This document shows positions 17,258 through 27,100 of a stretch of 64,000 bases of DNA, piece by piece; within the stretch, counting starts at the first letter, position 1, and each line of letters opens with the position of its first letter. The notes beneath the pieces were generated by a model. That model saw only the letters and a program-made list of their open reading frames with translations. It was not told the origin of the DNA and searched no databases. The translations under genes and the position numbers were made by a program. This stretch comes from Paenibacillus harenae DSM 16969. GTDB lineage: Bacteria; Bacillota; Bacilli; Paenibacillales; Paenibacillaceae. Location of the stretch: NCBI RefSeq assembly GCF_000422465.1, contig NZ_KE383842.1, positions 1,932,710 to 1,996,709 on the forward strand. The letters are read 5' to 3'.

Positions 17258-18154
17258 CTATCCTTTCACGGCTCCGATCATAATTCCTTTCACGAAGAAA
17301 CGCTGGAAGTAGGGATAGATCAGCAGAATGGGGAGCACGACGATCATGGATACGGTTGTCCGGATCGAGGTGGGCGTCTGCAGATTCGCAAGGTCCAGCC
17401 CCTGCCCTCCGGAGGAGTTCCGCACGATGGCCGCAAGCGAAGAAGCCTCGTTCATATATTTGTAGAGCACGAACTGCAGCGTGTACAGCTTCTGGTCCGT
17501 CATCAGGAACAAGGTATCGGTGAACGAGTTCCACTGGCCGACGGCCGAGAAAATGGCGATTGTCGCTACAATCGGCGTAATCAGCGGGAACACGATGCGG
17601 GTGAAAATGACCCAGTACCCGGCGCCGTCGATCTGCGCGGATTCTTGAAGCGCCGCCGGCAGCGATTCCACGAACGTTTTGACCAGGATGACAAAGAAAG
17701 GCGATACGATGGCCGGCAAAATATAGGCGAGAAAGTTGTTCGTCAGATGAAGATTGCGCATCGTAATGTACCACGGGATAATGCCTGCATTAAAATACAT
17801 GGTCACGATGATGTAGCGGTACCAAAACTTCCGTCCCCACATTTCCTGTTTCGTGAACAGGAAACCCAGGAAGGCGGCCCCGCACACGGCAAACGCAGTG
17901 CCTATAACGGTGCGGCCGAGCGAAACGAGACCGGCTTGACCAAAGCCGGGGATATGCAGCACCTGGGCATAATTGCTGAAATGAATCTCTTTGGGGAAGA
18001 AGGTGATAAACCCTCTGCTGCTCAGGTCGTTGTTGCTGATCGTGTTGATGAACAAATAATAGAAAGGAAAAATGCAGAGCAGCGCGATAACGGCGAATAC
18101 GAAATAATTGACCGTGTGGAACACGGCGTCTCCCGCGCTTTGTTTTTTGAGCAT
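17258..18154 (-). CDS. Carbohydrate ABC permease, LplC/YtcP type
   Basis: A 298-residue CUT1 permease with six membrane spans. It opens with DAVFHTVNYFVFAVIALLCI, typical of LplC/YtcP, carries an EAA loop variant (QESAQIDGAG, near 175) and ends GIMIGAVKG. The ATG at 18154 follows AGGAGGAG. It sits 24 bases downstream of the LplB-type gene and 100 bases upstream of the LplA-type binding protein. No ATPase is encoded nearby. Confidence 0.94.
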   Translation of the reverse strand: MLKKQSAGDAVFHTVNYFVFAVIALLCIFPFYYLFINTISNNDLSSRGFITFFPKEIHFSNYAQVLHIPGFGQAGLVSLGRTVIGTAFAVCGAAFLGFLFTKQEMWGRKFWYRYIIVTMYFNAGIIPWYITMRNLHLTNNFLAYILPAIVSPFFVILVKTFVESLPAALQESAQIDGAGYWVIFTRIVFPLITPIVATIAIFSAVGQWNSFTDTLFLMTDQKLYTLQFVLYKYMNEASSLAAIVRNSSGGQGLDLANLQTPTSIRTTVSMIVVLPILLIYPYFQRFFVKGIMIGAVKG

Positions 18155-18178
18155 ACGGATCTCCTCCTTGCCGCCCGG

Positions 18179-19144
18179 CTAGATGATGCTCTCGCCGCGC
18201 ACGATTTTGGAAAGACTGTTGGCGAAAAACAGCAATGCGACGCTGATGACCGATTTCAACATGCTGACTGCCGTCGCGAACGAGAAATTGCTGCCGATCA
18301 GCCCGGTATTATAGACATACAGATCGAGCACCTCAATGTTGCTTTTGTTGATCGCGTTCTGGAAGACGAAGTACTGCTCTATGCCGTTATTAATGAAGTT
18401 GGCGATGGTCAGCAGCAGAAGCACGAAATAAGTAGGCATAATGCCGGGAACGGTAATGTGCCAGATGGAGCGGAACCTGCCTGCGCCGTCTACTCTCGCG
18501 GCTTCGTACAGCTCCTGGTCGATCCCCGCAATGGCGGCCATGTATAGAATGGCGCCCCATCCAAGGCCCTTCCATAGATCCCATGACGCCATCCTCAGCC
18601 ATGTGTGGCTGTCGGAAGCAAGAAAGTTAATGCCCCGGTCAATGAAGCCCAGGTTCATCAAGATTTGGTTCACCAGACCGTTATCTACCGAGAACAGCAT
18701 GAACGCGAAAGAATAGACGAGTACCCAGCTGATGAAATTCGGCAGCGTGGTCAGAATCTGTACGCTCTTCTTGAAGCGCGCCGACCGCATCTCGCTCAGG
18801 AAGATGGCGAAGATGACGGGAAGCACGGAAGCCGCGATATTGAGCGAGCTCATGGCAACCGTATTCCGCATGACGCGCAAGACTTCCCCGGTCTGCGTCG
18901 GATTGCTGAAGATCGACTTGAACCATTGCAGGCCGACGAAATCGGTCTGAGCCAGCGGAATGCCCGGCCGGAAATTATAGAAGGCGTACATCCAGCCGTA
19001 GAGGGGCAAATACGAGAACAGGAAGACCAGCGCCAAGAACGGAACCGCCATGAAGAACAGCCTGTACTTCGGACGGATATCCGTTAGACGCCTCTTGCCG
19101 GGAACAGATTTGATGCCGTTCTGCGCTTGAATGGAATTATGCAA
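18179..19144 (-). CDS. Carbohydrate ABC permease, LplB/YtrB-like sugar type
   Basis: A 321-residue CUT1 permease. A polar leader with RPKYRLFFMAVPFLALVF (first span about 30-50), six spans and an EAA loop (YEAARVDGAG, near 215), ending LSKIVRGE. The start is a TTG at 19144, 6 bases after GGAGGAGG; no ATG has a comparable ribosome site. It pairs with the permease at 17258 to form the channel. Confidence 0.93.
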   Translation of the reverse strand: MHNSIQAQNGIKSVPGKRRLTDIRPKYRLFFMAVPFLALVFLFSYLPLYGWMYAFYNFRPGIPLAQTDFVGLQWFKSIFSNPTQTGEVLRVMRNTVAMSSLNIAASVLPVIFAIFLSEMRSARFKKSVQILTTLPNFISWVLVYSFAFMLFSVDNGLVNQILMNLGFIDRGINFLASDSHTWLRMASWDLWKGLGWGAILYMAAIAGIDQELYEAARVDGAGRFRSIWHITVPGIMPTYFVLLLLTIANFINNGIEQYFVFQNAINKSNIEVLDLYVYNTGLIGSNFSFATAVSMLKSVISVALLFFANSLSKIVRGESII

Positions 19145-19258
19145 TGCGAACCTCCTCCTTATTTAACTGAATGCGTATGATAGAATTTCCACGCCGAACG
19201 GCTGCTGACGGATACGCTTGCCGGCGGTTAGACCCGGGACCGGGACTTGTCAGGTTCG

Positions 19259-20578
19259 CTAGAATCCGGGCATTTGCCTCTCCCTCATCAGATGCGCGAA
19301 TCGCTTGTCCCATTTTTTCCACAATTCATTGGCCGTGAGGCCGCCTGCAAACAGCTCCTGCAAATACTTCCATATGTCTCCGGTATCTACGAGGAAATTG
19401 GTTTCGGCTGACATGACCGTTCTTCCCGGCTCCATGAAACCGTCGACGATTTCCTGCTTGTAGAGAGGCAGCCGAGGCGTGGAAATGTCGGTCAAATTCG
19501 AGATATACAGACCTTGGTTCACGAGGCGCTGCGCCTGCTCTTGTGTCGCAAGGAATTCAAGGAAGCGCTTCGCTACGCCGATATGCTTCGACTTCTTGGG
19601 GATGAACAGCTGACCGCCGAGCGGGCTGATTGCGAGATCCGCGTTCTTCGCATACGGTACGGGGAATAGCCCCAGTTCCATCGAAGGGTCCTCCTTCACC
19701 ACATTCGCGATGAACCAATCCCCCATCGTCATCATGGCCGCTTCATGACCGATGAATTTGTCAACCGCCATATCGTAACTATCGCCCAGAACGTTGCGGT
19801 TCGTGTAGCCCTTACGGAATAGATCATACTGCTGCTGCGTGATATCGACAAAGGCCGCAATGTCCGCGAACCCTCTCTTCCCCGCGTTCAAGTCGTCCCA
19901 TAACGTCGGATCGTTCTTCTTCGCATAATCCGCGAATGCGGACGATATCCAGAAATGGGCCGCCCAAGCATCCTTGAAGGGCATGAAGAACGGCTCGATT
20001 CCGGCAGCCTTGATCTTCTCGCAAACCGCAAGAAGCTCATGGTAGTCGCGAGGCACCTCCAGTCCCAAATCCCGGAAAATCTTTTTGTTGTAAACGACCC
20101 CCTGCAGGCCGGTGTCCTGACTAACGTGGAACCCATAGATGTGCCCGTTATACGATAGCGCTGCTCTGTTCCGAACCCGTGGGGCCCAGGGCTCCTCGTC
20201 CAAGATTTCAAAGTTTTTCTCCAGATTCAACTCGTATGCGGCGGTCTTCAAATTGTACAAAATCAAATCGGGAGGTTCTCCGACGGCAAGCTTGGTCTGA
20301 AGAACCGCCGTCACCTGTTCCGAAGGCAGAATCTGAAGATTGATGCGGATGCCGGTCTGCCGCTCGAACTCGGCAAACAAAGCTTCGTCGACGAAAAGGG
20401 ATTTTAGCGAACTCTTCATAGTGGCCAGCTCGAGCGTTTCCGCCTCATCCGTTGCCTTTTCCGCCTCATGTGATAGCGCATTCAAATTTACGGTTTCCGC
20501 GCTGCCGCAAGCTGTCGCCGCAAGCAGTGCCGCGGCGAGAAGCAGCCCGCCCAGAGCCCTGATCCATCGGATTCTCAC
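19259..20578 (-). CDS. Extracellular solute-binding lipoprotein, SBP family 1
   Basis: A 439-residue binding protein. It starts with GTG at 20578 after GGAGGGA. Lipobox ATAC (Cys about 24) follows a hydrophobic signal; the fold begins after residue 45 with FEEF-like FAEFERQTGIRINL and includes NKKIFRDLGLEVP and MTMGDWF. It is the first gene of an operon holding LplB/LplC permeases and a different (LplA-type) binding protein, so one channel has two candidate receptors. It may deliver substrate or, being next to a divergent sensor kinase, act as a receptor for it; the second idea is inference. Confidence 0.92.
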   Translation of the reverse strand: MRIRWIRALGGLLLAAALLAATACGSAETVNLNALSHEAEKATDEAETLELATMKSSLKSLFVDEALFAEFERQTGIRINLQILPSEQVTAVLQTKLAVGEPPDLILYNLKTAAYELNLEKNFEILDEEPWAPRVRNRAALSYNGHIYGFHVSQDTGLQGVVYNKKIFRDLGLEVPRDYHELLAVCEKIKAAGIEPFFMPFKDAWAAHFWISSAFADYAKKNDPTLWDDLNAGKRGFADIAAFVDITQQQYDLFRKGYTNRNVLGDSYDMAVDKFIGHEAAMMTMGDWFIANVVKEDPSMELGLFPVPYAKNADLAISPLGGQLFIPKKSKHIGVAKRFLEFLATQEQAQRLVNQGLYISNLTDISTPRLPLYKQEIVDGFMEPGRTVMSAETNFLVDTGDIWKYLQELFAGGLTANELWKKWDKRFAHLMRERQMPGF

Positions 20579-20607
20579 AACCCATCCCTCCGCAACAACC
20601 TATTTGA

Positions 20608-20636
20608 ATTATAGTTCGATCTTCTAAACGAGTACA
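20608..20636 (-). promoter_or_regulatory. Promoter for the two-binding-protein ABC operon
   Basis: On the minus strand a perfect -10 TATAAT (20608-20613) lies 17 bases from a weak -35 TGTACT (20631-20636). A weak -35 with a good -10 fits activation by the divergent YesN-type regulator. Confidence 0.5.
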
Positions 20637-20685
20637 TGTTCGTGGTTTACAATTGTTGTGTAATATTCTGAACCGATATAAAAAG

Positions 20686-20714
20686 TTGCCGAACCGGTCT
20701 GGCAATGCTATATT
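20686..20714 (+). promoter_or_regulatory. Promoter for the kinase/regulator pair
   Basis: TTGCCG (20686-20691), a 17-base spacer, then TATATT (20709-20714), 43 bases before the kinase start. A good sigma-A-type match. Confidence 0.6.
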
Positions 20715-20756
20715 GGGTGATAATCTCGGACTTGACGGGGAAGGAACTGGATTGCC

Positions 20757-22511
20757 ATGCTCAATCGTTTATTTAGAATGCGCTTTCAAAACAGCCTCCG
20801 AAGCAGGCTGATCGTGACGTTCTCCCTGCTGCTCGTCATGGTCTTGGGCAGCTTCCTGGTTTTCACGAATCTGTACGTCATTAAGCCCCTTAAGGAGCGA
20901 ACCATTCATGAAACCATGCTGGCATCGTCCAACATTTCCGATCGGCTGGATGACTATATCAAGGTTCAGAACCAATTGTCGCAGCGCATTCTTTCGAACC
21001 GCGCGATCTTCTCTTTCGGCGAGCTCTCGAAGCCGTCGGCTCAAAGCGTCGAGGCGTTGAACCAGAATCGGGTAATCAGCGACATTATGTTCCAAGCCGT
21101 CGGCCCAAGCCTTAACATCCGCGATATCGTCATTTACGATCTGCAGGGCACCGACGTCAACTCCTATATCGGTTTTTTCGATCCGCCGTCGCTCGAACCG
21201 CTGCTTCGCGATTCCGACGCGATCCGCAAGCTTCGGGACAGCGCCTATATCCTCCATGCCGGAGAGCAGCCGTTCGTATCCTTTATCCGCTCCATAATCG
21301 ACATCAACGGCAAAATCTACGGGTATCTCTCCATCCAGATGGATGACAACGATCTGAGCAAGCTGGCCGACGCGGGAAATCTTGGATCCGTATATGTGAC
21401 GGATAACCGCGGCAGCTTGGTGATTCAATCCCGGAATGCCGATTATTCCGAGCACGCGGCGAGCCTTCGGAAGGTCTCCGCTTCTCAAGGGATTTTCATA
21501 GACCATGGTAATTATTATATCGCCTACCATACATCCGCGTATACCGGCTGGACCGTATATACGGTAATACCGCGAGCCTCCGTTCTGGGCTCGATCAATT
21601 CGGTCACCAATATTGCGATCATTCTGATTGTCTCGCTCACCATTTTCAGCTACCTGTATATTCACTACACGTCCAAGAGTCTCGTGCTCCCTATCCGCAA
21701 GCTTCGAAGTCAAATTCTGAATATGAGCTACAGCAACTTGAGCCTCAAAATGGACAGCCGGTTGTATAGCAATGAGTTTCACCTGTTCAATGAAGCATTC
21801 CTCGAGCTGCTCGAACGGCTTCAATCCTCCATCGAGAGGGAGAAGCTCGCGATTCACGAGGAAATCACGGCCCGGAATTCGGCGCTTCAGGCACAGATCG
21901 CTCCGCATTTCATACACAACGTGCTCTATCTGATCAGCATTGCCGCGCAGGAAAATCAAATGGCGGCGGTTACCCAAATGTGCAAACATCTGTCGGATAG
22001 TCTGCGGTATATCGTGTCTTCTCCCTACCAGCACGTCGCGCTGCGGGATGAAATCGAGCATACGAAGCATTATTTGTCACTCATCAAGCATAAGTACGAA
22101 GAGGATCTGGAGTGGGAGATCCATATGGATTCCGAGGCGGAATCGATCCTGCTGCCGCGTCTCGTCATTCAGCCCTTCGTGGAGAATTGCATCGAACACG
22201 CCTTCGATCATACGGATCCTCCTTGGCGAATCGACATTACCGTTAAGTTATATCGCGGACTGTGGGCCATCGAGATCAGCGATAACGGCAAAGGCTTCAC
22301 CGAAGAGGGCATCAAAAGCACGCTGAACCGAATCCGGGCCGGCGGCTCCGCGAGCCAAGAGACGAAGATCGGCAGCATGGGTATCGTGAACACCGTGGGC
22401 CGATTGGAGCTGATGTACCGGAACCGGCTATTTTTCAACATGTTCAATAAGGCGGAGAACGGCGGCGCCACGATACAGATCATTGCGTCGCTTACAAAGG
22501 ATTTTTATTAA
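20757..22511 (+). CDS. Sensor histidine kinase, YesM type
   Basis: A 584-residue membrane kinase: helix 1 at about 18-40, extracellular dCache-like sensor at about 41-280, helix 2 at about 283-302, HAMP-like linker, His_kinase domain with phospho-accepting His384 in QIAPHFIHN and a HATPase with Asn-box FVENCIEHA (about 475-483) and DNGKG at about 509. The ATG at 20757 follows GGGGAAGGAA. It is divergent from the ABC operon at 20578 and cotranscribed with the regulator 24 bases downstream. It presumably controls that importer. Confidence 0.93.
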   Translation: MLNRLFRMRFQNSLRSRLIVTFSLLLVMVLGSFLVFTNLYVIKPLKERTIHETMLASSNISDRLDDYIKVQNQLSQRILSNRAIFSFGELSKPSAQSVEALNQNRVISDIMFQAVGPSLNIRDIVIYDLQGTDVNSYIGFFDPPSLEPLLRDSDAIRKLRDSAYILHAGEQPFVSFIRSIIDINGKIYGYLSIQMDDNDLSKLADAGNLGSVYVTDNRGSLVIQSRNADYSEHAASLRKVSASQGIFIDHGNYYIAYHTSAYTGWTVYTVIPRASVLGSINSVTNIAIILIVSLTIFSYLYIHYTSKSLVLPIRKLRSQILNMSYSNLSLKMDSRLYSNEFHLFNEAFLELLERLQSSIEREKLAIHEEITARNSALQAQIAPHFIHNVLYLISIAAQENQMAAVTQMCKHLSDSLRYIVSSPYQHVALRDEIEHTKHYLSLIKHKYEEDLEWEIHMDSEAESILLPRLVIQPFVENCIEHAFDHTDPPWRIDITVKLYRGLWAIEISDNGKGFTEEGIKSTLNRIRAGGSASQETKIGSMGIVNTVGRLELMYRNRLFFNMFNKAENGGATIQIIASLTKDFY

Positions 22512-22534
22512 CGGACTATGGGGAGGCAACGGAA

Positions 22535-24049
22535 ATGTACCGGATACTCATCGCGGAAGACAGCAAACCGATTCTGCGCAACATCAAGGAATTGCTGCTG
22601 ACGTCGGAACTGCCCGTTCAGGTTGTCCATACGGCTTCAAACGGCGAGGACGCGCTGGAAGGGTTTCGCAGCCATTTCATCGATATTCTGATTACGGACA
22701 TCCGCATGCCGAAGCTGGACGGACTGGCTCTTATCGAGGAAGCGAAGAAAACGAATCCCAAGCTTAAAGTCATCCTCATCAGCGGCTACAACGATTTCGA
22801 GTATACCCGCAAGGCGATCAATCTGCAGGTCGTCGATTACTTGCTAAAGCCTGTGGAGCGCGGGGCGCTTGTGGAGGTCATGGAGCGGGTAATCGGACAG
22901 ATCGGCGAGGAATGCCGCGAGGAGCTCGCGGGTTTGGACGTCATTCTCGAGCCTGCCGCAAGCCGGGCTTTAACGCTGCATCCGGAATTTTTTCGGAATA
23001 GGAAGCTGGTCATCCTGCTGCAGCTGCAGTATTTTCACCCCGAAGCGCCCGGATGGCGGACCGAATCGATTCAGAATGGATTGAGCCGTTCATTCGCCCC
23101 GTATCCTTTCCGGGTGTTCGCGACAAACAAACGGCGACAGATGCTGGTATTAACGGAACCGTCCTTCATCGGCGGCTCCGGCTCGACCATGGAACGGCTT
23201 GCGGATGTTCGCGCCTGTTTGATTGAAGCGGGGCTGTCGGTCTCGATCGCCGGCTGTTTCCGGCCCCTCATGCCGAAGGACATTGCAGACTGCTGCCAAA
23301 CGTTATCCGAGTTTATAAGCAGCCGGATTTCGATCTTGGAGCCTGTTCTAGCAGATACGGATCACCCTGCCTCCCAAATCATCGAGGCAGGGGAGGACAT
23401 GGAAAGGATCGGCTCGCGCTATTGCGACATGATTCTTAAGCTGCAGAAGGAGCCGTTTCTCCGTCAATTAGGGGAACAGCTTAGCAAATGGGGCCGGTCA
23501 AACCTGCGCATCGTGCAGCTGCGGCGCTTCGTCGCCATGCTGGTGAACGCCTTCGCGCTGCATCTGCCCGTCCGTGACGAGAAAAACGACTGGGAGATTC
23601 AAGCCGAAGCGCAGCACTTGTTCGAGAGGACAAGCTACGGCGAATTCTGTTCCGGCCTGCTCACTTTGTTCGAGAGCCGATTCTCGCTGGTGCAATCGCT
23701 GAATAAGAAAAGCGGATATGAGCTGTTCCGTCTAATCGATGTCCATCTGCAATCCAATCTCTACTCGCAGGTATCCATGAACGATTTGGCCGCCTCCTTC
23801 CACGTAAGCCCGTCGTATATAAGCCGGGTCGTGAAAAAACATTCGCAGCGCACCTTAATGCAGTATTATCTGAACTTGAAAATCGGGGAAGCCCGCAAAG
23901 CCATGGAGTCGAACCCCTCCTTGAAAATCAAAGAATTATCGGATGCGCTCTGCTTCTACGACCAGCATTACTTCTCCAAGGTATTCAAAGAGTACGCGGG
24001 CTGCAGTCCGTCGGAGTACAAGCGGATGCTGCATGGCAAAGAGTCGTAA
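22535..24049 (+). CDS. Response regulator, YesN type (REC + AraC HTH)
   Basis: A 504-residue regulator. The receiver domain (1-120) has AEDS, phospho-acceptor Asp55 in ITDIRMPKLDG and Lys in YLLKPV. A long middle region (about 130-395), typical of YesN proteins, has no recognisable motif. An AraC helix-turn-helix (about 400-500) contains MNDLAASFHVSPSYISRVVKK and the PRS-like GCSPSEYKRM. The ATG follows GGGAGG. It is partner of the kinase at 20757 and converges on the GH43 gene at 24155. Confidence 0.94.
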   Translation: MYRILIAEDSKPILRNIKELLLTSELPVQVVHTASNGEDALEGFRSHFIDILITDIRMPKLDGLALIEEAKKTNPKLKVILISGYNDFEYTRKAINLQVVDYLLKPVERGALVEVMERVIGQIGEECREELAGLDVILEPAASRALTLHPEFFRNRKLVILLQLQYFHPEAPGWRTESIQNGLSRSFAPYPFRVFATNKRRQMLVLTEPSFIGGSGSTMERLADVRACLIEAGLSVSIAGCFRPLMPKDIADCCQTLSEFISSRISILEPVLADTDHPASQIIEAGEDMERIGSRYCDMILKLQKEPFLRQLGEQLSKWGRSNLRIVQLRRFVAMLVNAFALHLPVRDEKNDWEIQAEAQHLFERTSYGEFCSGLLTLFESRFSLVQSLNKKSGYELFRLIDVHLQSNLYSQVSMNDLAASFHVSPSYISRVVKKHSQRTLMQYYLNLKIGEARKAMESNPSLKIKELSDALCFYDQHYFSKVFKEYAGCSPSEYKRMLHGKES

Positions 24050-24097
24050 TGAACGGGAGCTTGCCGGAAGCCGCTTATGGTTCGGTTCCTTTAAAAG

Positions 24098-24147
24098 CGA
24101 TATCACCTTCCCCTATGCCGGATCGGGCACGGAAGAAGGTGATATCG
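24098..24147 (-). terminator. 13-bp inverted repeat between convergent genes
   Basis: CGATATCACCTTC (24098-24110) and its perfect complement (24135-24147) enclose a 24-base loop. On the minus strand it is followed by CTTTTAAAGG, a poor T-tract. It may end the GH43 transcript just after its stop codon, or mark an RNA-stability stem. Confidence 0.45.
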
Positions 24148-24154
24148 TCAATGA

Positions 24155-27100
24155 TTACGCCGGATTCGGCGTCACCGTGAAGTTATCGATTGAGCTTTCG
24201 CTGTTGAAGCTTCTAACCCCTATTTTGCCATGCGTGAAAGCAGTCTCGCTCCGGTCCGTGTAATCGATAAGCGGATTTTCCATGTCCCCGACATAAACCT
24301 TGATCCTGGTGCCGCTCGCAACTACCTTCATATGCTGCCAATTCCCAACCGTGTCCGTTAGCGCCGTGCCGGTCAAGTACTGGAAGTTATAATCGAATTT
24401 GCCCAGATGCACGCCGTCTGCGGTCAGGTAGGCGACGTAACCTTGAAGGAAATCGTCCCTGTTCTGTCCCCTATCCGTACCGTCGGCCGGATTGTTTACG
24501 CGGAAAATGATACCTGCATTGCCTCCCGCTTGCGTATGTGAGCCCAATTGGATATCCGTCTCAACGAAATAGTCCGACCAGCGGCTGTCGCCGATGACGG
24601 CTTTCGGATACCCTTTCGGCCCGGATTTATATACGCCTTGTTTGGCGACGATCGGGTCGTTGTGGAATCGGAAGCTGTAGAAGTCGAATTCGCCGGTTAC
24701 GATTTCCACCTTGACGGTGTGATCGCCCGCGGGAAGGGCAACCCCTTCTTTCGTTATCGTCATCCATTCGTGAAAACCGCCTGTATTCGGAACATCGACG
24801 ATACCTGTAAGGTCGGTATGATCATCAAGCCAAAGTCTGACTTGACTGCCGTTCATGGCCGTTGCGACTCTCAAATCGAGCTTGTACGCGCCGGCTTCGG
24901 CGACATTCACCTTATATTTCAGCCATTCGCCGGTCTGGTTCCACCCCGTCGTAGCCCCTTCCGGGAGCATACGGATATCGACGTCATCGGTACGATACAG
25001 ACCGCGTACGTTGTCCGGCGTATTGTCATGGTACGCGACCCCTTCCCCTCCGGTCATGTAATCTACGGCAAGAACGGTTCCGGGAAGCGTCTTGGATTCG
25101 TTTACCGTATGAAACGAGAGGTTTGCGAGCTCAAATTCACCCTGGACGATTTCAACTTTTACGGTATGATTGCCTTCGGGCAGCGTTATATCTCCAAGCT
25201 TGACATTTCTCCATTTATTCCATCCGCCGGTATTCGGAATATCTACGATGCCTGTTAAATCGGTCGTTTCGTCAAGCCATAAACGGATTTTCCCTCCATC
25301 CAGCGCCGTTGCGATCCGGACACTGGTGTCATAGGCGGCTGACTTGGCCGTGCTCACGTTATACTTCAACCATTCGCCGGACTGGTTCCAGCCGACGTTC
25401 CAGCCTCCTTGCGGATTGACGCGAATGTCAACTCCGTCATTGCGATATTGCCCGCCGATATTCGAGGCCGTGTTGTCGCGGTAACCGACACCCTCGCCGC
25501 CTGAGTTATAGTGAACGGCTTCTACAATACCCGGAAGAGATTTGGGAACGTCGAACGACACGAACTTCAGCCTCGCGAAATCGAATTCACCTTTCACCGT
25601 ATCGAACGTAATCGTATGCCTGCCTTCCGGCAGATAGAAGCTTGGAGATAGCGTTGACTGCCAAGTATTCCAGTCCCCCGTACTCGGTATATGGACCGGA
25701 CCGGTCAGATCCGTATGATCGTCCAGCCATATTCTCGCTTGATTATCCGTGAAAGTGGTGGCTGCCGTTATTTCAACCCTGTACATGCCGGCGCTCTTCA
25801 CTTCGATGTTGTATTTCAGCCATTCGCCGGCCTGGTTCCATCCGACATTGAGCCCGTTGAAATTGCTGTTCGTCCGGATATCGACGGCATCGCTTCGATA
25901 GGCGCCCCCGATGTTGTCGGATGTTCTATCGTGGTAGGCTATGCCTTCGCCGCCCGTATTGTAGAAGGGCGCTTCAACGATACCCGGGACCGGCTTGGGA
26001 TTGTCGAACGGAGCGGCTTCCCCCGTGTCTACCCGCCAGCCCTGTTCAAATCTCATCCAGTCAAAATCGTTTCCGTCATTGAAATCATCCGATAGAGGCA
26101 TCGTCGCGGCGGAACGGTTAAACTTTAGGGAATCCAAATCGAAATTTCCGCCGGCCGGAATCACCTTAAGCTTATGCAGCCCTTGCGGAAGATTGACATC
26201 CCGGATCACCGCATTGTCCCATGAATCCGCGCCGCCTGTCGAAGGCAGCCGTACCGTATCCGTCAGCCCGGTCGATTCATCGAGCTCTAGCTTCACTTCC
26301 GCATCGGCTGCCGCAGCATACCTGATCGCGACGTCATAGGTTCCGGCTTCGGATACGTTTACGTTATACTGTAAATTCCCTTTATCGAACGAATCGACAT
26401 AGTAGCCGCCATCTGCGGCTTCGGAGATATGGATCTGATCGGCATTGCCATCGGAAAGGCCATTGCCTTTCAGGTTGAAGTGGACGGCCTGGATCTCGCC
26501 GGGGATCGGCTTGTAAGCGGCATTGGCGCCGTTGCCGCCTACCTTGTCGCTGAACGCGACATATTCGAACTCCGCATGCGCGTCCATTGTCGCGTAGCCG
26601 ATCTTGCCTTTGCCGAGCCGCTCGACGGAACGGGTTTGCTTTAACATGCCGTCTACATAGATGCGATAGTCGGAGCCCTCCTTCTCGATGCGGATCTGAT
26701 GCCACTTCGTATAATCATAGCCTTGAGGAAGAGCGGTCGATACCCGTTCCGTATTTTTACCGTCTACGCGGAACACGGTCTCCAGACGATTCTGGTTGCG
26801 GTTAAGCGCGGCAATGCCATAATTGTTCTCATTCTTATAGGAAAATACGGCGCCTATCAGCGGGTTCTCGCTGTTCCCCTGCTCCACTTGCCTCAAGTTG
26901 AACTCCGCCGTGAAGTCGTCACCCGTCGCTTTCCGGGACAGAAGCATTCGGGGTCGTTCCGGTTCGCCAATTGCATCCTGATACAAGGTGCCGCCGTCCC
27001 GTATCCTCCAATTTCCTCCGTCCGCAACGATCCAATCATCGCCTAATCCGTCCCTGCGGAAACGGTCGCTGAACTCGGGCATTTCCGGATCGGGCTGCTC

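Noticed and set aside
24098..24153. Coding remnant after the GH43 stop (readable short frames)
   Set aside because: The open stretches are short and coincide with the inverted repeat; no family was recognised.
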